The notes below the pieces were generated by a model, which made no database searches, was not told where the DNA came from, and saw nothing but the letters and a program-made list of their open reading frames with translations. From the NCBI RefSeq assembly GCF_050717545.1, contig NZ_JBOITN010000024.1, positions 115,495 through 179,494 of the forward strand: 64,000 nucleotides of DNA, given 5' to 3'. Of the stretch, positions 53,978 to 63,642 are shown piece after piece (position 1 is the stretch's first letter; the number at the start of each line of letters is the position of its first letter). Origin of the DNA: Clostridium_AD sp050717545 (GTDB lineage Bacteria; Bacillota; Clostridia; Clostridiales; Clostridiaceae). Position numbers and translations under genes: made by a program.

Positions 53978-55009
53978 TTAATCTAGAATTTGTACCTTTA
54001 GACGTTTAACACCAAATCCAATAGCTTCCTGTTTTGTATTAAAGAAAACATCGATATAATTACCTTTGACGCTAGAACCTTTATCAGCTGCGATAGCATT
54101 TCCGTAGCCTTCAATATAAAGTTTTGTTCCAAGGGGTATGACACTAGGGTCTACAGCTATAGTGCTATAACCATTTGGATTACGAACAGCTTTTGTTCCT
54201 GAAGCTGTATAAGTATTTGGCCCATTAAATGCCCAATAAGCAGTAGCTTTTACATAAAGAGTTTTTCCAGAAGCTTTCGATGATGGGATAGAACTTGTGC
54301 CGCTTGCTGATGGAAGGTTTCCTCTTGAATAAGTTACAGCAGGTTTTGTGCCTTGAACTATAATTTTATTTTTAGGTTTTTTAACTATTGTTTCTTTAAC
54401 TTTTCTAGTTACTTCCTTTCCATCTTCATAAGTAATATCTGTTGTAATAGCTTTTTCACCATTTACTCCCTTTTGTGAAATATTATTTTTAGAGACTAAT
54501 AGAGAAGTATCTTTCTTAATAACTGTTTTAAAATCAATAGACTTTTTCTGATTAATTGTCTCTGTTTTAACTCTAGTTATTGTAATAGACATATCACTAG
54601 ATAATTTGCTTTTTACTGTAGGTGATATCTTATCAGTAGGACCTAATGTTATCTTTTGCGATGCAAGCATTGATGAGATATCGTTTTCAGACGATTTTAG
54701 GTTAATCTCTTTATTATCTACAAATACCTTAAGATTTACAGCACGATTTATAGTTATAACGTCATTGTTAGTTACATTTGCATTTAAAGATTTATTTACT
54801 TTATCATTTATGCCTATTGTTATATTGGATTTTTTTAAGGCGCTACCAAAAGTTTTCTGATAAGTTACTAGTTTATTTGGGTTGCCGTCTACAACTACTG
54901 TAATATCTTTCTTTAAGGAATACGTAAACCCAGTTAAAGTTGTAAGTACGCTTACTATCATAAATCCAGTAATAATTTTTTTTCGGTTGTTCTTTAGAAA
55001 TTTAACCAT
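53978..55009 (-). CDS. YabE-like secreted protein with DUF348, G5 and 3D domains
   Basis: 343 residues. An N-terminal anchor (about 13-30) is followed by two ubiquitin-like DUF348 segments (about 32-150, with VVVDGNPNKLVTYQKTFGSA and LKVFVDNKEINLKSSENDIS), a G5 domain (about 155-220, EDGKEVTRKVKETIVKKP), a Ser/Ala linker, and a C-terminal 3D domain (about 248-343) whose Asp residues are in SVIPLGTKLYIEGYG, IAADKGSSVKGNYIDV. Family members are Rpf/lytic-transglycosylase-like wall enzymes. AGGAGATG precedes the ATG. Confidence 0.9.
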   Translation of the reverse strand: MVKFLKNNRKKIITGFMIVSVLTTLTGFTYSLKKDITVVVDGNPNKLVTYQKTFGSALKKSNITIGINDKVNKSLNANVTNNDVITINRAVNLKVFVDNKEINLKSSENDISSMLASQKITLGPTDKISPTVKSKLSSDMSITITRVKTETINQKKSIDFKTVIKKDTSLLVSKNNISQKGVNGEKAITTDITYEDGKEVTRKVKETIVKKPKNKIIVQGTKPAVTYSRGNLPSASGTSSIPSSKASGKTLYVKATAYWAFNGPNTYTASGTKAVRNPNGYSTIAVDPSVIPLGTKLYIEGYGNAIAADKGSSVKGNYIDVFFNTKQEAIGFGVKRLKVQILD

Positions 55010-55372
55010 ATTTAATCATCTCCTATTATAGATTTCAGTACAAAGAAGCTTTAAAAGTAGATATTTAGTATGATAGTCTATTTTAAAAGCTACCTAATTA
55101 CTTATGTCGGATGCCCAAAGCACAGTATTCTTAGTTATATGATATTTAAGAATACTCTCAAAAAATGCATGAGAGGTAGGGGATAAATGTATATCAATAC
55201 CAATTTATGGATTGGCATTTTAGCATAAGTACACTATAGCATGGTTTAATGTAAGATGCAATTTTTTTGCCTTATTTTAATTTTGCATGCATGTTATAAT
55301 TGTTATAGGGAACACATTGTAAAATATTTAATTATTTTTGAAATTTAGTAACAATAATTTGGAGGTGAGTTT
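55010..55372. other. Structured leader of the YabE-like gene
   Basis: 363 bases between divergent genes. From the predicted promoter at 55233-55261 the minus-strand transcript would carry hairpins CCAAT/ATTGG (55201-55215), CTCTCA/TGAGAG (55155-55175) and AGTATTCTTA/TAAGAATACT (55124-55156), the last two overlapping slightly and so mutually exclusive in part. No known riboswitch consensus (c-di-AMP, c-di-GMP) was found. Confidence 0.5.
55233..55261 (-). promoter_or_regulatory. SigA-type promoter of the YabE-like gene
   Basis: Minus strand TTGCAT, 17-bp spacer, TATAGT; about 225 bases before the start codon. Confidence 0.65.
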
Positions 55373-58330
55373 TTGAATTTAAAAGAGCTAGAGAATATAG
55401 TGTTTAAATCATCTTCGAATATTATGAGAAGTGAGGGTCAAAAATCATTTAATAGTGGATTAGTATTGAAAATTAAAGGTAAAAAAATAAACCGGATATA
55501 TCATATTTATGCAAATGTAAGAAATAATACTAAATCAAATGAATTTAGCACCCATATAAAAATAGATTTGTTAAACAAAAAATTGGATGGATTAGACTGC
55601 ACTTGTGATGAGTTTAGAAATGCATCGAGAGCCGGCTATTTATTTATGTGTAGCCATTTAACAGCAACAGCATACAGATTTTTTGAAAGAGCTACAAAAA
55701 ATAATGACCACGTAAATGTAAAACCAGCAGAAAATAGAAAAACACTTAAAGATAATGATCTAAATAAGCAAGGATCTCGGGAAATTATAAGACTAGTCCG
55801 CAAGGCAACAAAAGATCCAACTTATTATGAAGCACAAAATGTGGTGGGGGCAGATAAAACAAAAATCGATCCAAAGGATTTAAGAACTATTTTGGCTCAG
55901 ATTACTCATGGAAAAATCAAGTTCAGCTATGATAGTTTTGAGTTTGATGCACCAATTATTATAAAAGATTTACCACTTAACTTTACGTTGAAAATTAGAA
56001 ATGAATATTTTGTTTTAACAACCCATAAGCGGTTTCCAATCCCTTTAAACGATAAAAATGATGTATATCTGTTTAATTGGAAGATTTATCTACCACCTGA
56101 AAATCAAGTTCGAAAATATGCTTTTTTATATCAAAAATTAAAAAATAATGGTGAAATTTTATACAAAAATACCATAGAAAACTATAATAAACTTATACCT
56201 TTCTTAAGTAGTATTTCAAAAGAAATTAATATTAGTGAGGATATAAAAGTATTTGCATCAAATTATATAAAACCAGAATTTCTTATATATGAGACTGATA
56301 ATGTTGTCTATTGTGATATAAAAGTATGCTATGGTAATCAAAAAATTAACATATTAAAGGAAGATAAAAATGCATGCTCCGTCATGCGTGACTATAAAAA
56401 GGAAGATAAAATCCTTATGGAGCTTGAGAAATACAGATTTATAAAAAGAGATAAGAGATTATTGTTTATAGGTGGAGATGATGAGCTGTTTTCGATATTA
56501 AGTAAGAAGGCAGATAGTATACATTCACTTGGGAATATTTGTTTTGGAACAGGATTTAAAGATAGAAAGATATTTGATTATACATCAATAAAAGCAGAAA
56601 TTGTAGAAAATGATGGCTATTATGATTTTTCTTACAGTATAAGTGATATTGAAAATAGGGAACTAGATAGTGTGATTACAAGTTTTAAACAAAATAATAG
56701 ATTTTATAAAACTAAGAATAATAATTTTTTAGATTTTAGTGATAAGGATGTTAGAAGCTTTTTTAATTTACTAGAAACATTAAATATTAATGATAACAAA
56801 GATACTGGTTTGATTCGTTTGGAAAAAAATAAAGCATTATACTTAAACGAAAAAATTAAAAGTATGGGCCTAGAATTTATTAAAGGTTCTAAGCTTTTAA
56901 GTGATATAGAAAATACTTTAATTAATATAAAAAATTCGTATATAAAAGTTCCAGTTAAACTTAAGGCTACACTTAGGGGATATCAAATTGATGGGTTTAA
57001 GTGGCTTAAAACTCTAAGTCAAATTGGTTTTGGAGGAATACTAGCCGATGAAATGGGACTTGGTAAAACTATTCAAACAATAGTTTTTATCTTATCTGAA
57101 AAGAATAAAAAGTCAATTATAGTTTGTCCAACATCCCTCATTTATAATTGGAAGGCAGAACTAGAAAGATTTGCTCCTAGCCTAAAGGTTGCTATTGTGC
57201 ATGGGGAAAAGAATGAAAGGGTTAAAGCAGTTCATAATTTTAAAAAATATGATATAATACTAACGACATATGGAACTTTAAGAATGGATATAGAACTATA
57301 TGAAGATATTATCTTTGATTTTTGTATTATAGATGAAGCGCAAAACATAAAAAATTACTTAGCGCAAAACGCATTGGTTATTAAAAAAATTAAAGCCAAA
57401 GCAAGATTTGCGTTAACCGGTACTCCTATTGAAAATAGTCTAACTGAGCTTTGGTCAATCTTTGATTTTATAATGCCTGGTTATCTGTATACAAAAGAGG
57501 ATTTTGAATCGAAATTTATTATTAAAACAGAAAATAATTTGGGGGAACTTAAGTTATTAATAAAACCTTTTCTATTACGAAGAACTAAAAAAGAAGTGCT
57601 AAAAGAATTGCCAGATAAGATAGAAAAGAAGTTCTTAGTTGAGATGACAATGGCTCAAAAGGGTGTATATAAAGCTTATATTAATATCGTCCGTGATAAG
57701 ATGATAAATAAAAGTGAGGGAAAAATAGAGATTTTTTCTTATTTAACAAAGCTTAGGCAAATTTGTTTAGACCCTTCACTTGTAATGGATGGATATCAAG
57801 GTGGAAGTGGAAAGCTAAAAATCGCAACAGAAATTATTCAAAAACATATTGTAGAAGATGGAAAAGTGCTATTATTTTCTCAATTTACGTCAGCACTTAG
57901 GAATATAGGAGAAAATTTAAAAGCAAAAGGAATATCATATTATTATTTAGATGGAAAAACGAAATCAAAAGACAGAATTAATTTAGTAGATGAATTTAAT
58001 AGCAACAGTGAGGTAAAAGTATTTTTGATATCATTAAAAGCAGGGGGAACGGGACTGAATTTAACTTCAGCAAATTTAGTTATTCATTTCGATCCTTGGT
58101 GGAACCCAGCAGTGGAGAACCAAGCAACAGATAGAGCTCATAGAATTGGTCAAAGAAATGTAGTAGAAGTAATTAAATTAGTCGCTAAAGGAACTATAGA
58201 AGAAAAAATTGTATTACTTCAAGAAAATAAAAAACATTTAATTGATAGTGTAATTACAGGGGAATATGCAAGCAGCGATGCTGTAGGTAAACTTACGAAG
58301 GAAGAACTTATGGAGATTTTTAAAATTTAG
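55373..58330 (+). CDS. SNF2-family helicase with N-terminal SWIM finger
   Basis: 985 residues; TTG start at 55373 after GGAGGTGAG. A SWIM motif near residues 76-98 (LDCTCDEF...FMCSHLTAT) is followed by a bacterial SNF2-associated region and the ATPase: LADEMGLGKTIQT, CPTSLIYNWKAE, IDEAQNIKN, LTGTPIENSLTE, FSQFTSALRNIG, LKAGGTGLNLTSA and NQATDRAHRIGQ. All helicase motifs are intact. It resembles the 35217 gene but carries its finger in cis. Likely a DNA-tracking remodeller in repair or transcription recycling; role unknown. Confidence 0.92.
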   Translation: MNLKELENIVFKSSSNIMRSEGQKSFNSGLVLKIKGKKINRIYHIYANVRNNTKSNEFSTHIKIDLLNKKLDGLDCTCDEFRNASRAGYLFMCSHLTATAYRFFERATKNNDHVNVKPAENRKTLKDNDLNKQGSREIIRLVRKATKDPTYYEAQNVVGADKTKIDPKDLRTILAQITHGKIKFSYDSFEFDAPIIIKDLPLNFTLKIRNEYFVLTTHKRFPIPLNDKNDVYLFNWKIYLPPENQVRKYAFLYQKLKNNGEILYKNTIENYNKLIPFLSSISKEINISEDIKVFASNYIKPEFLIYETDNVVYCDIKVCYGNQKINILKEDKNACSVMRDYKKEDKILMELEKYRFIKRDKRLLFIGGDDELFSILSKKADSIHSLGNICFGTGFKDRKIFDYTSIKAEIVENDGYYDFSYSISDIENRELDSVITSFKQNNRFYKTKNNNFLDFSDKDVRSFFNLLETLNINDNKDTGLIRLEKNKALYLNEKIKSMGLEFIKGSKLLSDIENTLINIKNSYIKVPVKLKATLRGYQIDGFKWLKTLSQIGFGGILADEMGLGKTIQTIVFILSEKNKKSIIVCPTSLIYNWKAELERFAPSLKVAIVHGEKNERVKAVHNFKKYDIILTTYGTLRMDIELYEDIIFDFCIIDEAQNIKNYLAQNALVIKKIKAKARFALTGTPIENSLTELWSIFDFIMPGYLYTKEDFESKFIIKTENNLGELKLLIKPFLLRRTKKEVLKELPDKIEKKFLVEMTMAQKGVYKAYINIVRDKMINKSEGKIEIFSYLTKLRQICLDPSLVMDGYQGGSGKLKIATEIIQKHIVEDGKVLLFSQFTSALRNIGENLKAKGISYYYLDGKTKSKDRINLVDEFNSNSEVKVFLISLKAGGTGLNLTSANLVIHFDPWWNPAVENQATDRAHRIGQRNVVEVIKLVAKGTIEEKIVLLQENKKHLIDSVITGEYASSDAVGKLTKEELMEIFKI

Positions 58331-58364
58331 ATGCTAACATACCCTAGAGATAAGGTATAAGGCA

Positions 58365-58400
58365 AAAAAAGGGGTACTATAATTTGTATAGTATCCCTTT
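58365..58400. terminator. Bidirectional terminator
   Basis: AAAGGG-G-TACTATA / TATAGTA-T-CCCTTT, loop ATTTG. Its right arm overlaps the end of the convergent GNAT gene. Confidence 0.8.
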
Positions 58401-58932
58401 AAACTACGAATTGGCCACAACGAATATTATCTTCTGATTTTTGGACAGATTCGGATTCATATTCCTTACACAGGAGTGCTCTAATATATCCACGGTCATT
58501 ATTGGTTGATTCTATATAAAAACACCTACCATAATAAAACCTTATAAGCGAGAACATTCTGGATGCAGTATGAAGATATAGGTTTGTAACACCTAGTTCC
58601 ACCATTGATATGTCAACTGCATTCATTAATATTTTGCCAATACCATTATTTTGATGTTCTGATGAAACACCAAATCTAGTTAGATAAGCCGTGTTATCTG
58701 GTTTGACTTCGATTCGTACACTACCTATAACTTCTTCGTTAGATAGAGCTACAAAAACGTAAGTAGTTTCTATTGCTTTTAATACATCATTATAGGTTTC
58801 ATTAAAAGGTGCAACCAACTGTGTAATGCCAGCGTTATCGGCATACATATCAAAGGATTTTTTAGCAAGTAATCTTATCTCTTCAATGTCACTAGTGACA
58901 GCTCTTCTAATTTCAAAGAACATTTTGTCCAT
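58399..58932 (-). CDS. GNAT-family acetyltransferase
   Basis: 177 residues of a single GNAT fold: EIRRAVTSDIEEIRLLAKKS, then the acetyl-CoA loop GVSSEHQNNGIGKILMNAVD, then LYLHTASRMFSLIRFYYGR. GGAGG precedes the ATG. Substrate not evident; no partner gene. It lies between the second SNF2 gene and argC. Confidence 0.88.
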   Translation of the reverse strand: MDKMFFEIRRAVTSDIEEIRLLAKKSFDMYADNAGITQLVAPFNETYNDVLKAIETTYVFVALSNEEVIGSVRIEVKPDNTAYLTRFGVSSEHQNNGIGKILMNAVDISMVELGVTNLYLHTASRMFSLIRFYYGRCFYIESTNNDRGYIRALLCKEYESESVQKSEDNIRCGQFVV

Positions 58933-59019
58933 TTATCTACCTCCAATTTAATATTATTTATGTGAGTTATTATATATATTAGTTATTTAAAAAACAACAT
59001 GTATTTTGTTAAGAAATTG

Positions 59020-60057
59020 TTAAGGCGCCATTGCTATTATGTCTAGACTTGTAGTTTCGCAAAAACCAAACATAATATTCATATTTTGAACTGCTTGACC
59101 TGCAGAACCTTTAATTAAATTATCTATAGCGGATATTATTATTACTCTATTTGTACGCTCATCTACCTTAATTCCAATATGGCATAAATTAGATCCTTTT
59201 ACCCATCTGGTTTCAGGAAATCCATCAAGTATTTTTATAAAACAATCATTCTTGTAAAAGTCTCTATATAAAGATAGGAGCTCCTGCGTTGTTACGGATT
59301 TTTTTAGAGTTCCATAACATGTTGATAAAATTCCACGATTCATTGGTACTAAATGAGGGGTAAAACATATTTTTACATCATCATTACAAACACTACTAAG
59401 TTCTTGCTCTATCTCAGGTGTATGTCTATGGCTAGCAACTGCATAAGGTTTTATTGATTCGTTAACTTCAGCATATAGTGATCCTATATTTGCAGCTCTA
59501 CCAGCTCCTGATACTCCAGATTTAGCATCAACTATTATAGAATTTGTTTCTATTAAGTTGTTTTTAAGAAGTGGAGTAAGGGCTAAGATAGTGGCTGTTG
59601 GATAACAACCTGGGTTAGCTACTAAGTTAGACTTTTTTATAGATTCTCTATTTAATTCACAGAGACCATAAACTGCACTTGATAGAAGGGACGCGCTCTC
59701 ATGTTCAAGTCCGTACCAGAGTTTGTATTCATCTTTAGATTTAAGTCTAAAGTCTGCACCTAAATCTATTACTTTAACTCCCAACGATAGTGCCTTTTCT
59801 GTTATTTTAAATGATTTGCCATGTGGCATTGCAATGAAAAGGACATTTATTTGTGAAAACTTGCTTATAGCCGTTTCCATGTTAACACATTTCTCTTCTA
59901 TATAACTATAGTAGTTAGTATAAATATCTTTATACGCAATATCTGCATAATTATGTGAAGCGTAAAATTCTACATTAACACTTGGATGATTGTATAAAAA
60001 CCACGCTAGCTGCTGACCAGCATAGCCAGTAGCACCTATTATACCCGCTTTTATCAT
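59020..60057 (-). CDS. argC: N-acetyl-gamma-glutamyl-phosphate reductase
   Basis: 345 residues. GIIGATGYAGQQLAWFLYNH is the NADP loop and VANPGCYPTATILAL holds the catalytic Cys; the later HRHTPEIEQEL is also typical. It makes N-acetylglutamate semialdehyde, step three of arginine synthesis. AAGGTGATA precedes the ATG. It is transcribed divergently from argB-argD; tandem ARG boxes lie between. Confidence 0.96.
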   Translation of the reverse strand: MIKAGIIGATGYAGQQLAWFLYNHPSVNVEFYASHNYADIAYKDIYTNYYSYIEEKCVNMETAISKFSQINVLFIAMPHGKSFKITEKALSLGVKVIDLGADFRLKSKDEYKLWYGLEHESASLLSSAVYGLCELNRESIKKSNLVANPGCYPTATILALTPLLKNNLIETNSIIVDAKSGVSGAGRAANIGSLYAEVNESIKPYAVASHRHTPEIEQELSSVCNDDVKICFTPHLVPMNRGILSTCYGTLKKSVTTQELLSLYRDFYKNDCFIKILDGFPETRWVKGSNLCHIGIKVDERTNRVIIISAIDNLIKGSAGQAVQNMNIMFGFCETTSLDIIAMAP

Positions 60058-60096
60058 ATTGTATCACCTTGCCTTTTAAATTTATTAATAAAAAGT

Positions 60097-60125
60097 ATTA
60101 TACAATAAAATAATAAAAAAATCAA
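60097..60125 (-). promoter_or_regulatory. argC promoter
   Basis: Minus strand TTGATT, 17-bp spacer, TATAAT, next to the ARG box at 60133-60148. Confidence 0.65.
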
Positions 60126-60132
60126 TATCATG

Positions 60133-60168
60133 TTGAATAATTATTCAAATTGATGTATAATTATTCAA
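60133..60168. promoter_or_regulatory. Tandem ArgR operators (ARG boxes)
   Basis: TTGAATAATTATTCAA (60133-60148) is a perfect ARG-box palindrome; ATGTATAATTATTCAA (60153-60168) is a weaker second box, centres 20 bp apart, about two helical turns. ArgR/AhrC hexamers bind such pairs. They sit between the argC and argB promoters and so can repress both directions. Confidence 0.85.
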
Positions 60169-60172
60169 ATGG

Positions 60173-60201
60173 TTGTTTTTTCAATCGGTTAGTTGTAAAA
60201 T
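60173..60201 (+). promoter_or_regulatory. argB promoter
   Basis: TTGTTT, 17-bp spacer, TAAAAT, immediately downstream of the second ARG box and 35 bases before the argB start. Confidence 0.5.
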
Positions 60202-60235
60202 TAACGAAAATTAAGTATTAAAGCTGGAGGCTACA

Positions 60236-61111
60236 ATGAAAATAAAAAATGGTAATTCAAACGTAAAAGACTTTTTACAACTTAATAAATATCAGGGTAA
60301 AACCTTTGTTATAAAATATGGCGGAAGCATAATGAGCAATAATGTTGCTAAAGCGGCATTTGTGGAAGATATAGCACTTATGATTAAAGCCGGTATTAAA
60401 GTGGTTATAGTGCACGGTGGAGGTCCTTTAATTAATAAGTGGATAAACAAAACTGGTGGTGAAAATAAATTTATAAATGGATTAAGAGTTACAAACCAAG
60501 ATACCATGGAAATTGTAGAGATGGTATTATCGGGTAATGTAAACAAAAAACTTTCTTCGATATTAAGTATGAGAGGGTTAAGTGCCATAGGTATAAGTGG
60601 GAGAGACAGCAATTTAATAGAAGCTAAAAAGAAATTTGTTTATGAAGATGGTAAAAAGATTGATATAGGCTTTGTTGGAGAGGTTGTAAATATTGATACA
60701 CAATTATTAAAAAATATGCTTAATAGTGGCTATATTCCAGTTATTTCTCCTGTAGGAGCTGATAAAGAAGGAAAGAGTTATAATATAAATGCAGATTATG
60801 CTGCAGCTGCTATAAGTGGCGTGTTAAAAGCTGAGAAATTATTAATTATGACTGATATAGATGGTGTATATACAGATATTACAGACCCATCAACACTTTT
60901 GTCATCAATTACTGTAGAAGAAACTAAAGAATATATAAATAAAGGTATTGTTTATGGTGGCATGATTCCAAAACTCGAATGTTGCGTTGCTGCAATTAAT
61001 AAAGGAACTAAAAATGTTCATTTAATAGATGGACGAGAAAAACACAGTTTGTTATTAAATATAATTAAAAATTGTGGAACTAGAATTATAACAGCGAGAG
61101 GGGTAAATTAA
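60236..61111 (+). CDS. argB: Acetylglutamate kinase
   Basis: 291 residues of the amino-acid-kinase fold. KYGGSIM is the phosphate-binding loop, VIVHGGGPLINKWINK and GLRVTNQDTMEIVEMVLSGN bind N-acetylglutamate, and YNINADYAAAAISG and MTDIDGVYTD complete the site. It phosphorylates N-acetylglutamate in arginine synthesis, and is often the arginine-feedback point. GGAGG precedes the ATG. Its stop overlaps argD by one base (TAATG). Confidence 0.96.
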   Translation: MKIKNGNSNVKDFLQLNKYQGKTFVIKYGGSIMSNNVAKAAFVEDIALMIKAGIKVVIVHGGGPLINKWINKTGGENKFINGLRVTNQDTMEIVEMVLSGNVNKKLSSILSMRGLSAIGISGRDSNLIEAKKKFVYEDGKKIDIGFVGEVVNIDTQLLKNMLNSGYIPVISPVGADKEGKSYNINADYAAAAISGVLKAEKLLIMTDIDGVYTDITDPSTLLSSITVEETKEYINKGIVYGGMIPKLECCVAAINKGTKNVHLIDGREKHSLLLNIIKNCGTRIITARGVN

Positions 61112-62283
61112 TGGTAGAAAATTGTGTAATGAATACTTATGGAAGATATGATGTTTGTTTTGAAAAAGGACTTGGATGTAAAATTTATGATGTCGATGGA
61201 CAAGAATATATGGACTTTATGTCAGGAGTTGCAGTAAACTGCCTTGGGCATAGTCATCCTGCTATAATTAATGCCATAAATACGCAAAGCAGTAAACTTA
61301 TTCATATTTCTAATTACTATTGGAATACTACTCACACAGTGCTTGCGCAAAAGTTAATAGATAACTGTGACCATAGTAAGGTATTCTTTTGTAATAGTGG
61401 GACTGAATCTGTGGAGGCAGCGCTTAAGATAGCTAGAAAATATGGAACATTAAAAAAAGCGAAAAATAAAAATGTCTTCATATATATGGATAATTCTTTT
61501 CATGGTAGATCTATAGGTGCACTTTCAGTTACTGGGCAAGAAAAGTATCAACGAGATTTTCGCCCATTAATGCAAGGCGTACGTAAGGCTAACTTTAATG
61601 ATGTAGAAGATTTGAAAAAGAATTTTGATGAGAATGTCTGTGGAATAATAATAGAACCAATTCAAGGAGAAGGCGGAATAAATATAGCAAGCTCAGAATT
61701 TTTAGAAGAGGCAAGAAATTTATGTGATAAATATGATGCCCTATTAATATTTGATGAAGTGCAATGTGGTATGGGACGCCTTGGAAGTCTATTTGCATAT
61801 AAGAAATTTATGGTTATTCCTGATGTAATCTGTATTGCTAAGGGTTTAGGTGGTGGATTTCCAATAGGAGCTACTATAACAAACGTTAAAGCTTCAACGG
61901 CGTTTGTACCTGGTGACCATGGAAGTACGTTTGGTGGTAATCCACTTGGGTCTGCAGTTGGTGTTGCAGTTTTGACAGAGCTTGTGGATAACGGAGTATT
62001 GAACGGGATAGAAGAGAAAAGTTTGTATATAAAAGAACGATTACTTAAAATTAAAGAAAAGTATGGTGTAATAGATGAAATAAAAGGTATGGGACTTTTA
62101 ATTGGAATAAAATTATTAGCGGATACAAAGAAGTTTTGTAAATTGTGTTTTGACAAGAAATTACTAGTTATTGCAGCTGGAGACAATGTAGTAAGGATAC
62201 TACCTCCACTAAATGTTTCAAAATATGATATTGACGGGGCTTTAGATATACTTGAACAAGCAATATCTGAAACTAAAGTTTAA
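61111..62283 (+). CDS. argD: Acetylornithine aminotransferase
   Basis: 390 residues, class III PLP aminotransferase: FCNSGTESVEAALKIARK, GIIIEPIQGEGGINIAS, LIFDEVQCGMGRLG, and the PLP lysine in CIAKGLGGGFPIGA. It converts N-acetylglutamate semialdehyde to N-acetylornithine. Translationally coupled to argB by the one-base overlap; GAGGGG lies before the ATG. argJ/argE for deacetylation is not in the window. Confidence 0.95.
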   Translation: MVENCVMNTYGRYDVCFEKGLGCKIYDVDGQEYMDFMSGVAVNCLGHSHPAIINAINTQSSKLIHISNYYWNTTHTVLAQKLIDNCDHSKVFFCNSGTESVEAALKIARKYGTLKKAKNKNVFIYMDNSFHGRSIGALSVTGQEKYQRDFRPLMQGVRKANFNDVEDLKKNFDENVCGIIIEPIQGEGGINIASSEFLEEARNLCDKYDALLIFDEVQCGMGRLGSLFAYKKFMVIPDVICIAKGLGGGFPIGATITNVKASTAFVPGDHGSTFGGNPLGSAVGVAVLTELVDNGVLNGIEEKSLYIKERLLKIKEKYGVIDEIKGMGLLIGIKLLADTKKFCKLCFDKKLLVIAAGDNVVRILPPLNVSKYDIDGALDILEQAISETKV

Positions 62284-62324
62284 AATTATATTTAATTATT
62301 TATACAATACTTAAATAACACGGA

Positions 62325-62366
62325 TAGATAAAGGCTCATACTATTAATAGTATGAGCCTTTATCTA
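62325..62366 (+). terminator. Terminator of argBD; 42-bp perfect palindrome
   Basis: Bases 62325-62345 are the exact reverse complement of 62346-62366 (TAGATAAAGGCTCATACTAT onward), followed by TTTAAAA. Confidence 0.85.
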
Positions 62367-62810
62367 TTTAAAACGTTTGTTGAATATCTTTTAGCTACAA
62401 TACCATTTTTATCTATTACGATATTAGCACACAGATATAGCATATTCTTCAATGATAATTTCATAATCTTGTGCTACTTTTGCGTCAGGCAAAAAAAGTA
62501 GGAAGGGAGAATTAAATTATCTAGAAGTAGTGCAGCTGACCAAACCTTTTTACATGGAGCTGTTTGCATCTGCGCAGGAGATGATTTAATAGTCTAATAA
62601 TAGCAAACTGATATAGTTAAAACATTATCAAAACTTTTGTGTTTTTGAACTTTATTATCAAACTTATGTATTTTGAAAGAATATTTAAGATAAGATAAAT
62701 TAATAATTGTTGTATTTATTTAATTTAATTTAATAAAATATTGTAATTATTATGTTATAGTATATATGAGTATAATTATAAAATTTGTTATTAAAGGGGA
62801 GGAACATTTA
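62367..62810. other. Gap between argD and the GntR-family gene
   Basis: About 440 bases without an intact gene. On the minus strand around 62365-62460 a short frame reads ANIVIDKNGIVAKRYSTN near its end; it is protein-like but unplaced. The dispersed element (copy E) is at 62555-62590. The rest is AT-rich and unrecognised. Confidence 0.45.
62555..62590 (+). repeat. Dispersed element, copy E (degenerate full-length form)
   Basis: GGAGCTGTTTGCATCTGCG then CAGGAGATGATTTAAT: the right arm's last 16 nt match the 24-nt element exactly and GGAGCTGTT matches the left arm and loop of the hairpin at 38278. Confidence 0.7.
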
Positions 62811-63548
62811 ATGGATAAAATTGACAACTTGAATATAGAGCATCTAGGGGCAAATCAAATGTTTATTCCTATAAAGAACACAAAAGTTTATGAACAAGTA
62901 ATAGATCAAATTAAGAATATGATTGATAAAGGTACCCTTAAAAAGGGAGATAAACTTCCTTCGGAGAGGAATTTAGTGCAACAATTACAGGTAAGTAGAG
63001 CATCAATTCGCGAAGCGCTTAGAGCGTTAGAAGTTATTGGACTTATAGAGTGTAGACAAGGTGAAGGAAGCTACATAAAAGCAAGTTTTGAGGATAATTT
63101 ATTTGAACCATTATCGATTATGTTTATGTTAGAGGGAAGTAATCAAGAAGAGATATGGGAACTTAGAAAGATTATGGAGGTTGAGGCTGCAGGTCTTGCT
63201 TCAAAGAGAATAACAGAAAAACAACTAAAAGAGCTTAAGGAGATCATTCAGGAATTTATAAATTGTGAAGATGAAGATACTAGCGCTGAAATAGATAAAA
63301 GATTTCATTATAAGATTGCAGAAAGTTCGGGTAATGTTTTAATATTTGATATTCTTAAAACAGTTTCAACTCTTGTTGATCATTTTATTGTGGATGCAAG
63401 AAAATTAATATTAGTGCATAAAGGGAATAAAGAAATACTTTTTTCGCAACATAATGAGGTATATTTATCTTTAGAAAGACATAGTTCCGCAGATTCAAGG
63501 CAAGCAATGCGTGTTCATTTAGATTTTGCAAATAAGTATAAAGGTTAA
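62811..63548 (+). CDS. GntR-family (FadR subfamily) regulator
   Basis: 245 residues from the ATG at 62811 (GGGGAGG upstream). An N-terminal winged helix (about 30-90) reads KGDKLPSERNLVQQLQVSRA then SIREALRALEVIGLIE; the C-terminal FCD domain (about 105-240) has EIWELRKIMEVEAAGLAS, FHYKIAESSGN and a metal/ligand pocket of His and Asp. Similar to LutR/PdhR/LldR-type regulators that sense lactate, pyruvate or other carboxylic acids. The nifJ-type gene follows, with a TGGTCAGACCA site between, so that gene is a likely target. Confidence 0.88.
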   Translation: MDKIDNLNIEHLGANQMFIPIKNTKVYEQVIDQIKNMIDKGTLKKGDKLPSERNLVQQLQVSRASIREALRALEVIGLIECRQGEGSYIKASFEDNLFEPLSIMFMLEGSNQEEIWELRKIMEVEAAGLASKRITEKQLKELKEIIQEFINCEDEDTSAEIDKRFHYKIAESSGNVLIFDILKTVSTLVDHFIVDARKLILVHKGNKEILFSQHNEVYLSLERHSSADSRQAMRVHLDFANKYKG

Positions 63549-63642
63549 CAGAAATTATAAAAAGATATATGCTTTTATAATTAGAGGTGATGGCAATAAA
63601 TATTGTTCTCACCTATAGTTTTATAAAATAAAAATATAGCAT

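Noticed and set aside
55010..55261. c-di-AMP (ydaO) riboswitch before the YabE-like gene
   Set aside because: The GGGGGACCCA-type segments of ydaO are absent; only generic hairpins are seen.
61662..62186. Long minus-strand open frame (174 codons) inside argD
   Set aside because: It lies opposite a certain gene, has no ribosome site and an unlikely amino-acid composition (rich in Ser, Pro and Ile).
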